Shown: positions 40,598 to 51,412, counted from the first letter of the stretch. The stretch: 64,000 bases of DNA from Bacillota bacterium (GCA_012728115.1 JAAYFS010000023.1:30049-94048), one strand, 5' to 3'. The notes: generated by a model from the letters alone, not told the origin. Numbers and translations are program-made.

Positions 40598-42268
40598 TTA
40601 AACTTCCTCCGTAATCAAATCTTCGATGGCTTCTCCCGGTGGTACGATTGGAAAGACCTTTTCATCTCGATCAATCTCGCAATTAATTACCACAGTCTTG
40701 TTGGCTGCTATCGCCTTTTTCAAAACATCCTCAACTTCTTCAGTTCTCGTGAGGTTAAAGCCAATAGCTCCATATGCTTCCGCTAGTTTGACAAAATCAG
40801 TTCCCCTATTCAAATCTGATTGGGCAAAACGCTTGTCGTAAAACAAGTCTTGCCATTGACGTACCATTCCAAGCGCATGGTTATTAAGAATGACGATTAT
40901 GATCGGCAAATTATATTCCACAGCAGTAGCCAACTCAATGCAGTTCATTCTAAAACTACCGTCTCCAGCAATGTTTATCACCAATTTGTCTGGATTTCCC
41001 AACTTTGCCCCGATCGAAGCGCCTAAGCCAAAACCCATTGTTCCTAATCCACCAGAAGATATCAGCGTCCGTGGTTTGGTAAATTTATAAAACTGGGCCG
41101 TCCAAATTTGATGTTGTCCAACCTCAGTTGCGATTATCGCATCTCCACCAGTGAGTTCATAGATTTTTTCAATAACGTAGTGAGGTTTAAGTCCATTTTC
41201 CTGGTTGTATTTTAATGGGAATCTCTCTTTCCAGTCATTAATCTGTTTTAACCACTCGTCCCGCTTAGATTTTGCTAACTTAGAATTCAAAGCCTGTAAT
41301 ACTTCAGTAACATCGCCAATAATCGCTTTTTGACAGCGAATATTCTTATTGATTTCTGCTGGATCGATATCGATGTGGAGAATCTGTGCTTCTGGCGCAA
41401 ACCTCTTGGCGTTACTCACAACTCGATTGCTAAATCTAGCTCCGATAGCGATCAATAGATCACATTGAGTTGCAGCAAAGTTTGATGTTTTCGTGCCATG
41501 CATTCCGATCATTCCCGTATACAATGGGTGCGTGGCAGGAAAGGCACCAAGGCCCATCAGCGTGCAAGTTACAGGCGCTTGAAGTGTCTCAGCAAAAGTC
41601 AGAAGTTCTTCTGCTGCACCATAGGAATTTGCACCTCCACCAGCACAGATGAGTGGTCTCTGACAGGTTTCTAGTAAGGCTAATGCATCCTGAATATCCC
41701 TGTTATTCACTCTGTTTTTCGATTTGATAATCTGCTCTGGTTCGTGGTAGACATACTCGGCGATTTGCGCCGTAATATCTTTTGGAATATCAATTAACAC
41801 TGGTCCTGGTCGACCTTCTTGAGCGATCTTAAATGCTCGACGAAAAACAGGAGCAAGTTCATTAACATCTCGAATGATGAAATTATGCTTAGTTATCGGC
41901 ATAGTAATGCCAGCGATATCTACTTCTTGGAAGCTATCCTTGCCGAGCAGTGACAAGTTTACGTTTCCTGTAATAGCCACCATCGGAACTGAGTCCATGT
42001 ATGCAGTAGCTATTCCTGTCACCAGATTAGTAGCACCTGGTCCCGAAGTAGCTAGGCATACTCCAACCTTACCAGTTGCTCTAGCATATCCATCAGCTGC
42101 ATGTGCCGCACCTTGTTCATGCGAAGTGAGAATGTGCCTGATCTCCTTTTGGTACTTGCTTAACGCGTCATATATATTTAAAACAGCACCTCCAGGATAC
42201 CCAAAAATGGTATCCACTCCTTGTTCTATCAAGCATTTTACAATTATCTCTGCTCCAGTCAATTTCAT
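40598..42268 (-). CDS. ilvB: Acetolactate synthase large subunit
   Basis: FGYPGGAVLNIYDAL, TSGPGATNLVTGIATAYMDS, GDGSFRMNC...NNHALGMVRQWQ; start refined to MKLTGAE. Confidence 0.96.
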   Translation of the reverse strand: MKLTGAEIIVKCLIEQGVDTIFGYPGGAVLNIYDALSKYQKEIRHILTSHEQGAAHAADGYARATGKVGVCLATSGPGATNLVTGIATAYMDSVPMVAITGNVNLSLLGKDSFQEVDIAGITMPITKHNFIIRDVNELAPVFRRAFKIAQEGRPGPVLIDIPKDITAQIAEYVYHEPEQIIKSKNRVNNRDIQDALALLETCQRPLICAGGGANSYGAAEELLTFAETLQAPVTCTLMGLGAFPATHPLYTGMIGMHGTKTSNFAATQCDLLIAIGARFSNRVVSNAKRFAPEAQILHIDIDPAEINKNIRCQKAIIGDVTEVLQALNSKLAKSKRDEWLKQINDWKERFPLKYNQENGLKPHYVIEKIYELTGGDAIIATEVGQHQIWTAQFYKFTKPRTLISSGGLGTMGFGLGASIGAKLGNPDKLVINIAGDGSFRMNCIELATAVEYNLPIIIVILNNHALGMVRQWQDLFYDKRFAQSDLNRGTDFVKLAEAYGAIGFNLTRTEEVEDVLKKAIAANKTVVINCEIDRDEKVFPIVPPGEAIEDLITEEV

Positions 42269-42293
42269 AAATTTCCCTCCAACAAAGCAAACA

Positions 42294-43958
42294 TCATTTA
42301 ACAACTGCTCCAGTACTTGCAGACGTCACCATCCTTGCATATCTTGCTAGATATCCACCTTTTATCTTTGGTTCGGGTACTTTCCAATCTGTTTTTCGTC
42401 TAGTTAATTCCTCATCCGAAACCTTTAACGTAATAGTACATTCTACCATGTCGATCGAAATTAAATCACCGTCTTTAACTAACGCAATAGGTCCTCCTTC
42501 GGCTGCTTCTGGTGAAATATGTCCAATTGACGCGCCTCTTGTTGCGCCACTGAATCTACCATCGGTGATAAGAGCCACATCCTCATCAAGACCCATTCCA
42601 GCTAAAGAAGATGTAGGAGCAAGCATTTCACGCATACCTGGTCCACCTTTTGGCCCTTCATATCTAATTACAACAACATCACCTTTTTTGATTTCACCGT
42701 TTAAAATAGCTTGACTTACAGCTTCCTCGGAATCAAATACTCGTGCTGGTCCTTCGTGTTTTAGCATTTTTGGCGAAACTGCTGAACGCTTAACCACACA
42801 ACCATCAGGTGCTAGATTTCCTCTTAAAACTGCAATTCCACCGGTCTCACTGTAGGGTTGATCGATTGGACGAATAACTTCAGGATTCCTATTTACCGCA
42901 TTTGCGATAACTTCTCCGATCGATTTTTGCGAAACTGTTGGTAGATCAAGATATAGCAAGTCTTTTTTCGCTAGTTCTTTCATAACCGCTTGAACTCCAC
43001 CTGCCGCATAAAGGTCCTCAATATGTTGAGGTCCTGCAGGACTTAATTTACAAAGGTTGGGAGTCCGAGCACTGATTTCGTTTGCTAAATCTAAATTTAA
43101 AAAAACACCCGCTTCGTATGCGATAGCGGGTAGATGTAACATACTATTTGTACTGCACCCGAGTGCCATATCTACCGTTAACGCATTTATGAAGCTTTTT
43201 TCCGTCATAATATCTCTAGGTAAAATGTTGTTCTTTAATAAATTAATTACTGCTTTTCCAGCCTCTTTAGCAAGTCTAATTCGCTCAGCATAAACAGCTG
43301 GGATGGTTCCGTTTCCAGGTAAACCCATTCCTAACACTTCTGTTAAGCAATTCATGCTATTAGCAGTAAACATCCCTGAACAGGAACCACAGCTAGGACA
43401 AGCACTATTTTCATAGTCTAAAAGTTCTGCCTCGGTCATAATCCCAGCATTCACCGCTCCAACAGCTTCAAAAACGCTAGATAAACTTAAATGATTATTG
43501 TTTGTTGTACCAGCAAGCATTGGTCCACCGCTTACAACTACAGTTGGAATATTGAGTCTGGCTGCAGCCATCAACATTCCAGGCACAACTTTATCACAAT
43601 TAGGAACCATTACTAAAGCGTCGAAACCGTGAGCCAAAGCCATGGTTTCGATCGAATCTGCAATTAGCTCTCTGCTAGCTAACGAATAATGCATTCCTAA
43701 GTGTCCCATTGCAATCCCATCACATACTGCGATCGCAGGAAAGACGATCGGAGTTCCCCCACTTGAGCGAACGCCAGCCTTGACAGCCTCTACGATCGTA
43801 TCTAAATGAATATGCCCTGGAACAATATCATTCTGAGAATTCACGATACCAATTAATGGCGCCTTAATCTCTTCCTCTGTATAGCCCATGGCCTTGAATA
43901 GAGAACGATGGGGCGCACGTTCAATACCAGTTTTTACTCGATCGCTACGCAATCCCAT
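42294..43958 (-). CDS. ilvD: Dihydroxy-acid dehydratase
   Basis: [42 protein letters not shown]; start refined to MGLRSDR with RBS AAGGAG (ORF-track start lies inside a leader hairpin). Confidence 0.96.
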   Translation of the reverse strand: MGLRSDRVKTGIERAPHRSLFKAMGYTEEEIKAPLIGIVNSQNDIVPGHIHLDTIVEAVKAGVRSSGGTPIVFPAIAVCDGIAMGHLGMHYSLASRELIADSIETMALAHGFDALVMVPNCDKVVPGMLMAAARLNIPTVVVSGGPMLAGTTNNNHLSLSSVFEAVGAVNAGIMTEAELLDYENSACPSCGSCSGMFTANSMNCLTEVLGMGLPGNGTIPAVYAERIRLAKEAGKAVINLLKNNILPRDIMTEKSFINALTVDMALGCSTNSMLHLPAIAYEAGVFLNLDLANEISARTPNLCKLSPAGPQHIEDLYAAGGVQAVMKELAKKDLLYLDLPTVSQKSIGEVIANAVNRNPEVIRPIDQPYSETGGIAVLRGNLAPDGCVVKRSAVSPKMLKHEGPARVFDSEEAVSQAILNGEIKKGDVVVIRYEGPKGGPGMREMLAPTSSLAGMGLDEDVALITDGRFSGATRGASIGHISPEAAEGGPIALVKDGDLISIDMVECTITLKVSDEELTRRKTDWKVPEPKIKGGYLARYARMVTSASTGAVVK

Positions 43959-43985
43959 ATTTATATCAACTCCTTGTCTTAAACT

Positions 43986-44047
43986 AAAGACCACCTTCCG
44001 ATAATGAACGGTGGTCTTTAGCAAAACAACCCTTTCGGGTTGTTTGA
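43986..44047 (-). promoter_or_regulatory. Tandem terminator-like hairpins in the ilvD leader
   Basis: 43986-44019: AAAGACCACC/GGTGGTCTTT; 44024-44045: AAACAACCC-GAAA-GGGTTGTTT (minus strand). Confidence 0.6.
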
Positions 44048-44058
44048 AATTTATCCGC

Positions 44059-44133
44059 TCAGAAGGTAGGAAATAGGTCCCATTGAAGTTAATTTTAACT
44101 ATGATTCTCCAGGATTCCTAAAATACCTTCTGA
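44059..44133. repeat. 75-bp structured inverted-repeat element upstream of ilvD
   Basis: Terminal arms TCAGAAGGTA/TACCTTCTGA exact; internal AGTTAA-tt-TTAACT. Confidence 0.5.
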
Positions 44134-44198
44134 ATTTGATAAAAAAATTCACATTCCTAACGATTTTACATGGGTTTAACACATAACCTTGCGAAAAA

Positions 44199-45404
44199 TT
44201 ATTGATTTAGAATTTCTTTTGCTATTTTTCGCCCCATCTCCCGTGCCTGATCTAGTTCCTCAGGAGTGGGTCGCCATTTAACACTTAAACTCTCACCTAA
44301 CGGCTTCATACCAGCCTCCGTAAGTTTTTTCTCAATAGTTTTAATAGCTCCACCAGCCCAACCTTGAGAACCAAAGGCGAAAAATAGGCGATCGCCAAGT
44401 TTTAAACTAACTAATTCATCAAGCAAAGGACTAAGGGTGGGCAGAATATCATTGTGAATCGTTGAGGAACCGATCAATACTGCCTTTGCATCGCGGATCT
44501 CGGTAATTAAGTCATTTTCATCAGTTTTAGGAACTTGGTAGAGACGAGCTTCGATTCCTTCATCAGTTAACCCATCCAACAATGCATGTGCAAGCATAGC
44601 AGTACTTTCCCACATGGTGTCATATGCGATAACTGCCTTATTTTTTACTTCTCCTTGGGCCCATTTTTGGTATGCGGCAATAATTTCACCCACACCTTGG
44701 CGCCAAATAATTCCATGGCTCGGTGCGATCATGTCGATTTCCCAACCAAGTTTCTGAATTTCTGCTAACTTATTAAGCACCAATTTGCCGAAAGGATTTA
44801 GGATATTGGCGTAGTACTTGGCCGCTTCAGCAAGCAACATCTTAATATCATTTTCATCATCGAAAAGCTTGTTCGATGCCAAATGCTGCCCAAAAGCATC
44901 ATTAGGCAATAATAGCTTTACCTCTTTAATATACGTAAACATACTGTCTGGCCAATGCAACATTGGGGCTTCCAAAAACTCAAGCGATAGTCTACCAAGA
45001 TTAATCCTATCGCCTGATTTGACTATATTAATATCCCATTCATTATCCCACTGTTCGTGAAAATACTTTTCTAAGCCAAGTTTAGCGTTTCTAGTGCAGT
45101 AAACTTTAGCCTGTGGATACTTATTCATTATTGTAGGAAAAGAACCAGAGTGATCGATCTCGATATGATTAACTATGAAATAATCGATCGCGCGACCACC
45201 AATTATCTCGACGATTTTTTTGATTTGCTCTTCAGCAAAAGGTGTATAAACTCCATCTACTAAAGTTACTTGATCATCAACAATCAAGTATGAATTATAG
45301 GTTGTACCTTTATGAGTTGAAAAGGTTTCCCCATGAAAGGAACGAAGATTCCAGTCAACAGCACCAACCCAGTAGATTCCTTTTTTAATCTCGGTAACTG
45401 ACAT
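44199..45404 (-). CDS. fprA: Flavodiiron protein (FprA-type A flavoprotein: beta-lactamase-like + flavodoxin)
   Basis: HIEIDHSGSFP diiron motif, IAYDTMWESTAMLAHAL flavodoxin domain, IGSSTIHNDILP. Confidence 0.93.
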   Translation of the reverse strand: MSVTEIKKGIYWVGAVDWNLRSFHGETFSTHKGTTYNSYLIVDDQVTLVDGVYTPFAEEQIKKIVEIIGGRAIDYFIVNHIEIDHSGSFPTIMNKYPQAKVYCTRNAKLGLEKYFHEQWDNEWDINIVKSGDRINLGRLSLEFLEAPMLHWPDSMFTYIKEVKLLLPNDAFGQHLASNKLFDDENDIKMLLAEAAKYYANILNPFGKLVLNKLAEIQKLGWEIDMIAPSHGIIWRQGVGEIIAAYQKWAQGEVKNKAVIAYDTMWESTAMLAHALLDGLTDEGIEARLYQVPKTDENDLITEIRDAKAVLIGSSTIHNDILPTLSPLLDELVSLKLGDRLFFAFGSQGWAGGAIKTIEKKLTEAGMKPLGESLSVKWRPTPEELDQAREMGRKIAKEILNQ

Positions 45405-45417
45405 TATTTCCTCTCCT

Positions 45418-46713
45418 TTACAGGTAATTTAATGCCTTGTTGCCAATGTCTTTGCGATAATACATTCCATTAAAGTTAATTTTGGTGATATTGGAGTATA
45501 CTTGCTCTCGGCAGCTCTGCAAGTCATCACCGATTGCAGTTACTGCCAATACACGCCCGCTTGCGGTAAATACTTTATCCTTTTGGTAAGAAGTTCCTGC
45601 ATGAAAGATTAAATTTCTTGGATCTTTCTTTTTAAATGAACTCAATCCATTGATTTCAAAACCAGTTTGATACTTGCCAGGATAGCCTCCCGAAACAAGT
45701 ACTACTGCTAAGGCGCTCTGGTGTGACCAAATGATCGGAACTTCGTGTAGTCTTTGTTCAAAAGATGCGATAATTATATCTATAATGTCCGTTTTTAAGA
45801 GTGGTAATACGACCTGGGCTTCAGGATCACCAAAACGCGCATTAAACTCGATTACTTTTGGTCCCTGTGCTGTTAACATCAATCCTGCATATAAAATTCC
45901 CGTAAAACTTCTGCCCTCCGCCACCATCGCTTTAGCAGTTGGAACTAAGATCTTCTCTACGGCTTGTTTTAAATCTCGATCTGTAACAAAAGGTACAGGC
46001 GCGTAAGCACCCATTCCTCCAGTATTAGGACCCTGATCATTGTCGTAGGCAGCCTTGTGATCTTGAGCAGTAATCATTGGAACAACGGTTTCACCGTCAA
46101 CAAAAGCCATCAACGAGATTTCTTTGCCTTCCAGGTATTCTTCAATCACGATTTGGTTTCCAGCTTCCCCTAAAGCTTTTTCCTCCATAATGTGCTCAAT
46201 CGCTTGGAATGCCTCATCATGAGTATAGGGGATAATTACACCCTTGCCAGCTGCCAATCCATCAGCTTTAATCACAATCGGAGTTTTCTGTGATTTCACA
46301 TACTCTATGGCCTCTTCTTTTAAATCAAAAATTTCATACGCAGCAGTTGGGATATTATATTTTTTCATTAACTGCTTAGCAAAAGACTTACTACCTTCAA
46401 TTTGAGCAGCATCCTTAGTTGGTCCATAAGCCTTCAATCCAGCCGCTTTAAAGGCATCCACAATCCCAGAAATCAGTGGTGCTTCTGAACCGACAACTGT
46501 AATATCAATCTGATTGTTTTTGGCAAATTGAATCAATGCATCTATGTTATTCTCTGTGATATCGACTGTGGTAGCGATCTCACTTATTCCTGCATTTCCA
46601 GGCGCACAATATACTTCCTTTACTTTTGGACTTTGAGAAATTTTCCACACCAAAGCGTGTTCGCGCCCACCGCGACCGATAACCAGAACTTTTAACCCAT
46701 TCTCCTTACCCAC
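45418..46713 (-). CDS. purD: Phosphoribosylamine-glycine ligase
   Basis: VIGRGGREHALVWKI, ADGLAAGKGVIIP, FNARFGDPEAQ. Confidence 0.95.
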   Translation of the reverse strand: MGKENGLKVLVIGRGGREHALVWKISQSPKVKEVYCAPGNAGISEIATTVDITENNIDALIQFAKNNQIDITVVGSEAPLISGIVDAFKAAGLKAYGPTKDAAQIEGSKSFAKQLMKKYNIPTAAYEIFDLKEEAIEYVKSQKTPIVIKADGLAAGKGVIIPYTHDEAFQAIEHIMEEKALGEAGNQIVIEEYLEGKEISLMAFVDGETVVPMITAQDHKAAYDNDQGPNTGGMGAYAPVPFVTDRDLKQAVEKILVPTAKAMVAEGRSFTGILYAGLMLTAQGPKVIEFNARFGDPEAQVVLPLLKTDIIDIIIASFEQRLHEVPIIWSHQSALAVVLVSGGYPGKYQTGFEINGLSSFKKKDPRNLIFHAGTSYQKDKVFTASGRVLAVTAIGDDLQSCREQVYSNITKINFNGMYYRKDIGNKALNYL

Positions 46714-47288
46714 TTTACTTTGCCACCTTCCAAAACAAAATCCTTGTTAACCAAAGCTTGGACAATTATCGGATAAATTCTATGTTCGAGTGTATGTATC
46801 TTTTCTTCTACTGCTTCGTAAGTATCGTTATCGTCAACTATCACTGGTTCTTGATAAATGATCGGCCCTGAATCAAGGCCTTCGTCGACAAAATGAACCG
46901 TTACTCCCGTAACCTTTACCCCATATTCAAATGCCTGCAAAATAGCGTCTTTACCAGGAAAAGCAGGTAGTAAAGATGGATGAATATTAATAATCCTATT
47001 TGCATAGGCGGTAAGTAATGTTGAACCAATAAGCCTCATATAACCAGCAAGAACGAGGTAATCTACCTGATATTCCTCTAATTTTTTCAAGATTTCTTCT
47101 TCGTACTCTAATTTTGATTTATAGTTTCTCGGGGAAAATACAAAAGTATCGATCTGGGATTTTTCCGCTCGTTTTAGTACATAGGCATCAGGGTTATCAC
47201 ATACTAATAAACTCACTTGCCCATAATTGTTAACAATGGCTTCGAAGTTCGAGCCGTTTCCCGAAGCAAAAACTGCAATTTTCGCCAT
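46692..47288 (-). CDS. purN: Phosphoribosylglycinamide formyltransferase
   Basis: AVFASGNGSNFEAIV, INIHPSLLPAFPG, GVTVHFVDEGLDSGPII. Confidence 0.95.
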   Translation of the reverse strand: MAKIAVFASGNGSNFEAIVNNYGQVSLLVCDNPDAYVLKRAEKSQIDTFVFSPRNYKSKLEYEEEILKKLEEYQVDYLVLAGYMRLIGSTLLTAYANRIINIHPSLLPAFPGKDAILQAFEYGVKVTGVTVHFVDEGLDSGPIIYQEPVIVDDNDTYEAVEEKIHTLEHRIYPIIVQALVNKDFVLEGGKVKWVRRMG

Positions 47289-48317
47289 TTACTTACCTCC
47301 AAAAACTACGTGGGCTTCGCCAGCAACAATTCTACCGATCATGGACCCTTGCTCATTGCATGTCGCTAAATAATCCAGAATTGAAGACGCTGTTTCGTCT
47401 GATACCACTAATGCTAGTCCAATACCCATGTTAAACGTATTAAACATATCTTTTTCTGAAATATTGCCGAGATCTTGTAGATAAGAAAAAATGCTGGGAA
47501 TCTGCCAACTACCTGGTTTTATCTCCACACCACATCCCTCTGGAAGAATCCGTGGAAGGTTTTCATAGAACCCACCACCCGTGATATGGGCCATTCCTTT
47601 AATGGTAAATTTGGAAATTAAATCGAGAATCAGTTTGACGTAAATCTTGGTCGGGGTTAACAACACTTCGCCCAGGTTCTTTCCTTCAAAAAAAACTTCT
47701 TTAATATCTATTTTATTGTCCTCTAGCACTTTTCGAACTAAGGAAAAACCATTGCTATGGAGCCCACTAGAAGCAATACCAATAACTACATCTCCTGGAA
47801 CGATAGATGAACCATCAATGATCTGATCTTTTTCTACAATGCCTACCGCAAAGCCCGCAATATCATATTCGTCTTCTTTATAAAAACCAGGCATTTCAGC
47901 GGTTTCCCCGCCAATTAAGGAGCAACCAGCTTGCTCACATCCTTCTGCCACTCCTTTTACAATAGCTTCTATTCGCCATGGTTCGTTTTTCCCACAAGCT
48001 AAATAATCTAAGAAGTACAATGGTTCCGCACCCAAGACAGCGATATCGTTTACACACATCGCCACAACATCTATTCCGATGGTATCATGTTTTTTCATTT
48101 GAAAGGCAAGATTAAGTTTAGTGCCAACGCCATCTGTCCCAGATACTAGTACTGGGTTTTTGTACTTTTTTATAGGTAGTTCAAATAAAGCACCGAAGCC
48201 ACCTAGTCCAGTTAAAACCTCTGGTCGTTTTGTGGCTGCCGCGTACTTCTTAATTCGTTTAACAACCTCGTAACCAGCCTCAATATCTACACCAGCTTGT
48301 TTATACGCATCGTTCAT
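47289..48317 (-). CDS. purM: Phosphoribosylformylglycinamidine cyclo-ligase
   Basis: [42 protein letters not shown]. Confidence 0.95.
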   Translation of the reverse strand: MNDAYKQAGVDIEAGYEVVKRIKKYAAATKRPEVLTGLGGFGALFELPIKKYKNPVLVSGTDGVGTKLNLAFQMKKHDTIGIDVVAMCVNDIAVLGAEPLYFLDYLACGKNEPWRIEAIVKGVAEGCEQAGCSLIGGETAEMPGFYKEDEYDIAGFAVGIVEKDQIIDGSSIVPGDVVIGIASSGLHSNGFSLVRKVLEDNKIDIKEVFFEGKNLGEVLLTPTKIYVKLILDLISKFTIKGMAHITGGGFYENLPRILPEGCGVEIKPGSWQIPSIFSYLQDLGNISEKDMFNTFNMGIGLALVVSDETASSILDYLATCNEQGSMIGRIVAGEAHVVFGGK

Positions 48318-48330
48318 TTACCCTTTCCTC

Positions 48331-49716
48331 CTAATTGTCAGGGAATATATCAGTCGGATATTTTCCATTAAAACAAGCTAAACACAGCCCGTTTTCACCG
48401 ATATTTTCATTAATTTCAGCATCGATCGCTTCGATCAAACCTTCCTCACTCAAGAAGTGAAGAGAATCTGCTCCAATATATTCACAAATTTCATCCATCG
48501 TTTTACGGGTAACAATCAATTCACCAGGGCTGGAGGTGTCGATTCCATAAAAACATGAATGACGGATAGGAGGAGAGCTGATCCGTACGTGTACTTCTGT
48601 CGCCCCAGCTTGTCTCAGTATCCTGACGATCCGACTACTTGTTGTACCCCTCACCATAGAATCATCAATCATTACCACTCTTTTACCTTCTACCACTTTC
48701 CGAATCGCATTCAATTTTATTTGCACGCCCCGAGTCCGTAGTTCTTCGGTTGGCTGAATGAACGTCCTTCCGACATAACGATTTTTTATCAAACCTAATT
48801 CATAAGGAATTCCAGTTGTCTCAGCGTACCCGATGGCAGCTGACATACTTGAATCAGGTACTCCAGTAACTACATCAGCTTCCACTGGAAATTCTTTGGC
48901 CAACTGCACACCAAGTCTTCGTCTAATTTGATGAACATTAGCACCATGAATATTGCTATCTGGACGAGCGAAATAAATATACTCGAAACTACAAATGGAA
49001 TACCTGCCATTATGGGAGAATCGCTCTGAGCGAACTCCGTTTTCATCTATGATCACCAACTCGCCCGGCTCAATTTCCCGAATATATTCAGCACCGATAA
49101 CATCAAAGGCACATGTTTCTGAAGAGAATACATATCCATCGCCTAGCTTGCCCAAAGCGAGAGGACGGATCGCATTTGGATCAAGCACACCGATGACCTT
49201 ATCTAAAGTCATGATCAATAAAGCATAGGCACCTTTAACCATACTCAAAGCTTCTTTGATAGCATCCACTATATCATCATAGGCAGAACGGGCGATCAGG
49301 TGAGCGATGACTTCTGTATCGCTAGTAGTTTGAAAGATCGAACCTTGTTTTTCTAAATAACGGCGAATTTGACTAGCGTTCACTAAACTACCGTTATGGG
49401 CGAGAGCAAGTGGTCCTTCGCGATACTTAAAGACTAAGGGTTGGGCATCAGCAATCTTAGCCTCACTAGTGCCAGAATATCGAACATGACCGATCGCATT
49501 CTCACCAGTTAGCTTTGCCAGCGACTCGTTACCAAAGACTTCTGAAACTAATCCCATTCCTTTATGATACGTAAAATCGTTTTTATCAGAAACAACTATT
49601 CCTGCACTTTCCTGACCTCTATGCTGCAAAGACATCAGACCGAAATAGGTAACCTGACTTGCATAAGGGTGCCCAAAGACACCGAAAACCCCACATTCTT
49701 CTCTTAATTTGTCCAT
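48331..49716 (-). CDS. purF: Amidophosphoribosyltransferase (4Fe-4S type)
   Basis: MDKLREE|CGVFGV propeptide and nucleophile Cys, VVMIDDSMVRGTTS PRPP motif, cysteine positions consistent with Fe-S ligands. Confidence 0.95.
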   Translation of the reverse strand: MDKLREECGVFGVFGHPYASQVTYFGLMSLQHRGQESAGIVVSDKNDFTYHKGMGLVSEVFGNESLAKLTGENAIGHVRYSGTSEAKIADAQPLVFKYREGPLALAHNGSLVNASQIRRYLEKQGSIFQTTSDTEVIAHLIARSAYDDIVDAIKEALSMVKGAYALLIMTLDKVIGVLDPNAIRPLALGKLGDGYVFSSETCAFDVIGAEYIREIEPGELVIIDENGVRSERFSHNGRYSICSFEYIYFARPDSNIHGANVHQIRRRLGVQLAKEFPVEADVVTGVPDSSMSAAIGYAETTGIPYELGLIKNRYVGRTFIQPTEELRTRGVQIKLNAIRKVVEGKRVVMIDDSMVRGTTSSRIVRILRQAGATEVHVRISSPPIRHSCFYGIDTSSPGELIVTRKTMDEICEYIGADSLHFLSEEGLIEAIDAEINENIGENGLCLACFNGKYPTDIFPDN

Positions 49717-49730
49717 GCTGTGCCTCCTCT

Positions 49731-50858
49731 CTATCCCAAACCTAATTCCTTGATCAAACGGATACTCTCTTCGAGTGAATCAGTAACTACATTTAAATGA
49801 CCCATTTTTCTTAGTGAACGCGCTTCTGCTTTTCCATATATATGCACCTTAATTCTTGGATCCATACTAGGCATCGCTTTTAATACCAGTGGCAAATCTT
49901 TTCCTAGGATATTTACCATTACCGTTGGTCTTATAATCTCAGGATCGCCCAAAGGCAGATTGCATACCGCTCTTATATGTTGCTCAAATTGGGATGTTAA
50001 ACAACCTTGTTGCGTAAAATGTCCCGAATTATGCGGTCTTGGTGCTAACTCGTTAACAAAGATTTCCCCATTTTCCTGAAGAAACATTTCGATAGCCAAC
50101 AAACCAACTAAATTTAAATGTTCAGCAATTTTTCTGGCGATATTTTCAGCTTCAATCGCAATTTCTTTGCAAACCCTCGCAGGGGCAATAGACATGTGTA
50201 AGATATTGTCGCGATGAATATTCTCAACTACAGGAAAAGCTTTTTGCTCACCTGAAGGGCGGCGAGCAATTATCACCGAAAACTCCATTACGTAAGGAAT
50301 AAATTTTTCCAGAATATATATTCCATCATTAAAATCGAGCTCGTTTTGAACTTTCAAAGCATCCCCGCTCGTTTTCAGTACTTTTTGACCTTTGCCATCA
50401 TATCCACCCTCTACGGTTTTTATAACGGCTGGAAGCCCAAGAGAAACTATCCCTTGTTGAAAATCATTTAGCGATTTTATCTCAACATAAGGGGCTACTT
50501 TACAGCCCGCTTGTTCCACTGCTCTCTTTTCACGCAGCCTGTTCTGGGTGGTATAAAGAAGTGAATATCCTTGGGGAAGATAACTATTTCTCTGGATAAT
50601 TTTGGCAACGTCACTGCTTACGTTTTCAAACTCATAAGTAACAATATCGGCAATCTTACCTAATGATTCCGCGGCTCGTAAGTCATCAAAATCCGCGATG
50701 ATTTGTTGATCAGCAACTTGTCCACATGGGGAATCGTTAGTCGGATCTAAGGTAACCACTCTATATCCCATAGCCTTAGCCTCTAACGCCATCATTCGAC
50801 CAAGTTGACCTCCACCCAAAATTCCAATCACCGCTGGAGGAACTATAGTCTTTTTCAA
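49731..50858 (-). CDS. purK: N5-carboxyaminoimidazole ribonucleotide synthase
   Basis: IGILGGGQLGRMMALEAKAMG, ELAPRPHNSGHFT. Confidence 0.95.
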   Translation of the reverse strand: MKKTIVPPAVIGILGGGQLGRMMALEAKAMGYRVVTLDPTNDSPCGQVADQQIIADFDDLRAAESLGKIADIVTYEFENVSSDVAKIIQRNSYLPQGYSLLYTTQNRLREKRAVEQAGCKVAPYVEIKSLNDFQQGIVSLGLPAVIKTVEGGYDGKGQKVLKTSGDALKVQNELDFNDGIYILEKFIPYVMEFSVIIARRPSGEQKAFPVVENIHRDNILHMSIAPARVCKEIAIEAENIARKIAEHLNLVGLLAIEMFLQENGEIFVNELAPRPHNSGHFTQQGCLTSQFEQHIRAVCNLPLGDPEIIRPTVMVNILGKDLPLVLKAMPSMDPRIKVHIYGKAEARSLRKMGHLNVVTDSLEESIRLIKELGLG

Positions 50859-50865
50859 GATATAA

Positions 50866-51363
50866 CTAGCTCCTTTCTTCTAGATCAGCTTCTTGAAGCA
50901 CCTTTTTTCGTATTGCTTCTCGTCTTTGTCTTAATCTTGTCTGAATATCTGGATACTTGATTCCTAGTATCTGTGCCGCTAATAGTCCAGCGTTTATTGC
51001 CCCAGCTTTACCGATAGCGACTGTTGCAACTGGCACGCCACCTGGCATTTGAACTATCGAGAGCAACGAATCTAATCCATTGAGAGTCGAAGATTTAACT
51101 GGTACCCCAATTACTGGTAGTTCCGTCTTTGCGGCAACCATACCAGGTAAATGCGCTGCGCCTCCAGCGCCTGCGATAATTACTTCCAGACCGCGCTCAA
51201 TAGCTTGTTCAGCATATAGAAACATCTCATCTGGTGTCCGATGAGCAGAGACCACTCGCTTTTCGTAGGGAATTTCCAATTCATCTAAAACCTCACAGGC
51301 ATTTTTCATCGTTTCCCAATCAGAAACACTTCCCATTATCACTCCAACCATTGGATACCGCAT
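50866..51363 (-). CDS. purE: N5-CAIR mutase
   Basis: [32 protein letters not shown]. Confidence 0.95.
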   Translation of the reverse strand: MRYPMVGVIMGSVSDWETMKNACEVLDELEIPYEKRVVSAHRTPDEMFLYAEQAIERGLEVIIAGAGGAAHLPGMVAAKTELPVIGVPVKSSTLNGLDSLLSIVQMPGGVPVATVAIGKAGAINAGLLAAQILGIKYPDIQTRLRQRREAIRKKVLQEADLEERS

Positions 51364-51383
51364 TATTGACCCTCCTCAAATCA

Positions 51384-51412
51384 AGTTTACCAAGTACTCG
51401 AACACCCGTCAA
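51384..51412 (-). promoter_or_regulatory. Candidate sigma-A promoter for pur operon
   Basis: Minus strand TTGACG-N17-TAAACT; RBS GAGGAGGG follows before purE ATG. Confidence 0.55.

Noticed and set aside
43986-44200. T-box riboswitch upstream of ilvD
   Set aside because: No AGGGTGGNACCGCG-like core or convincing specifier/antiterminator pairing seen by eye; kept only as an unclassified leader.
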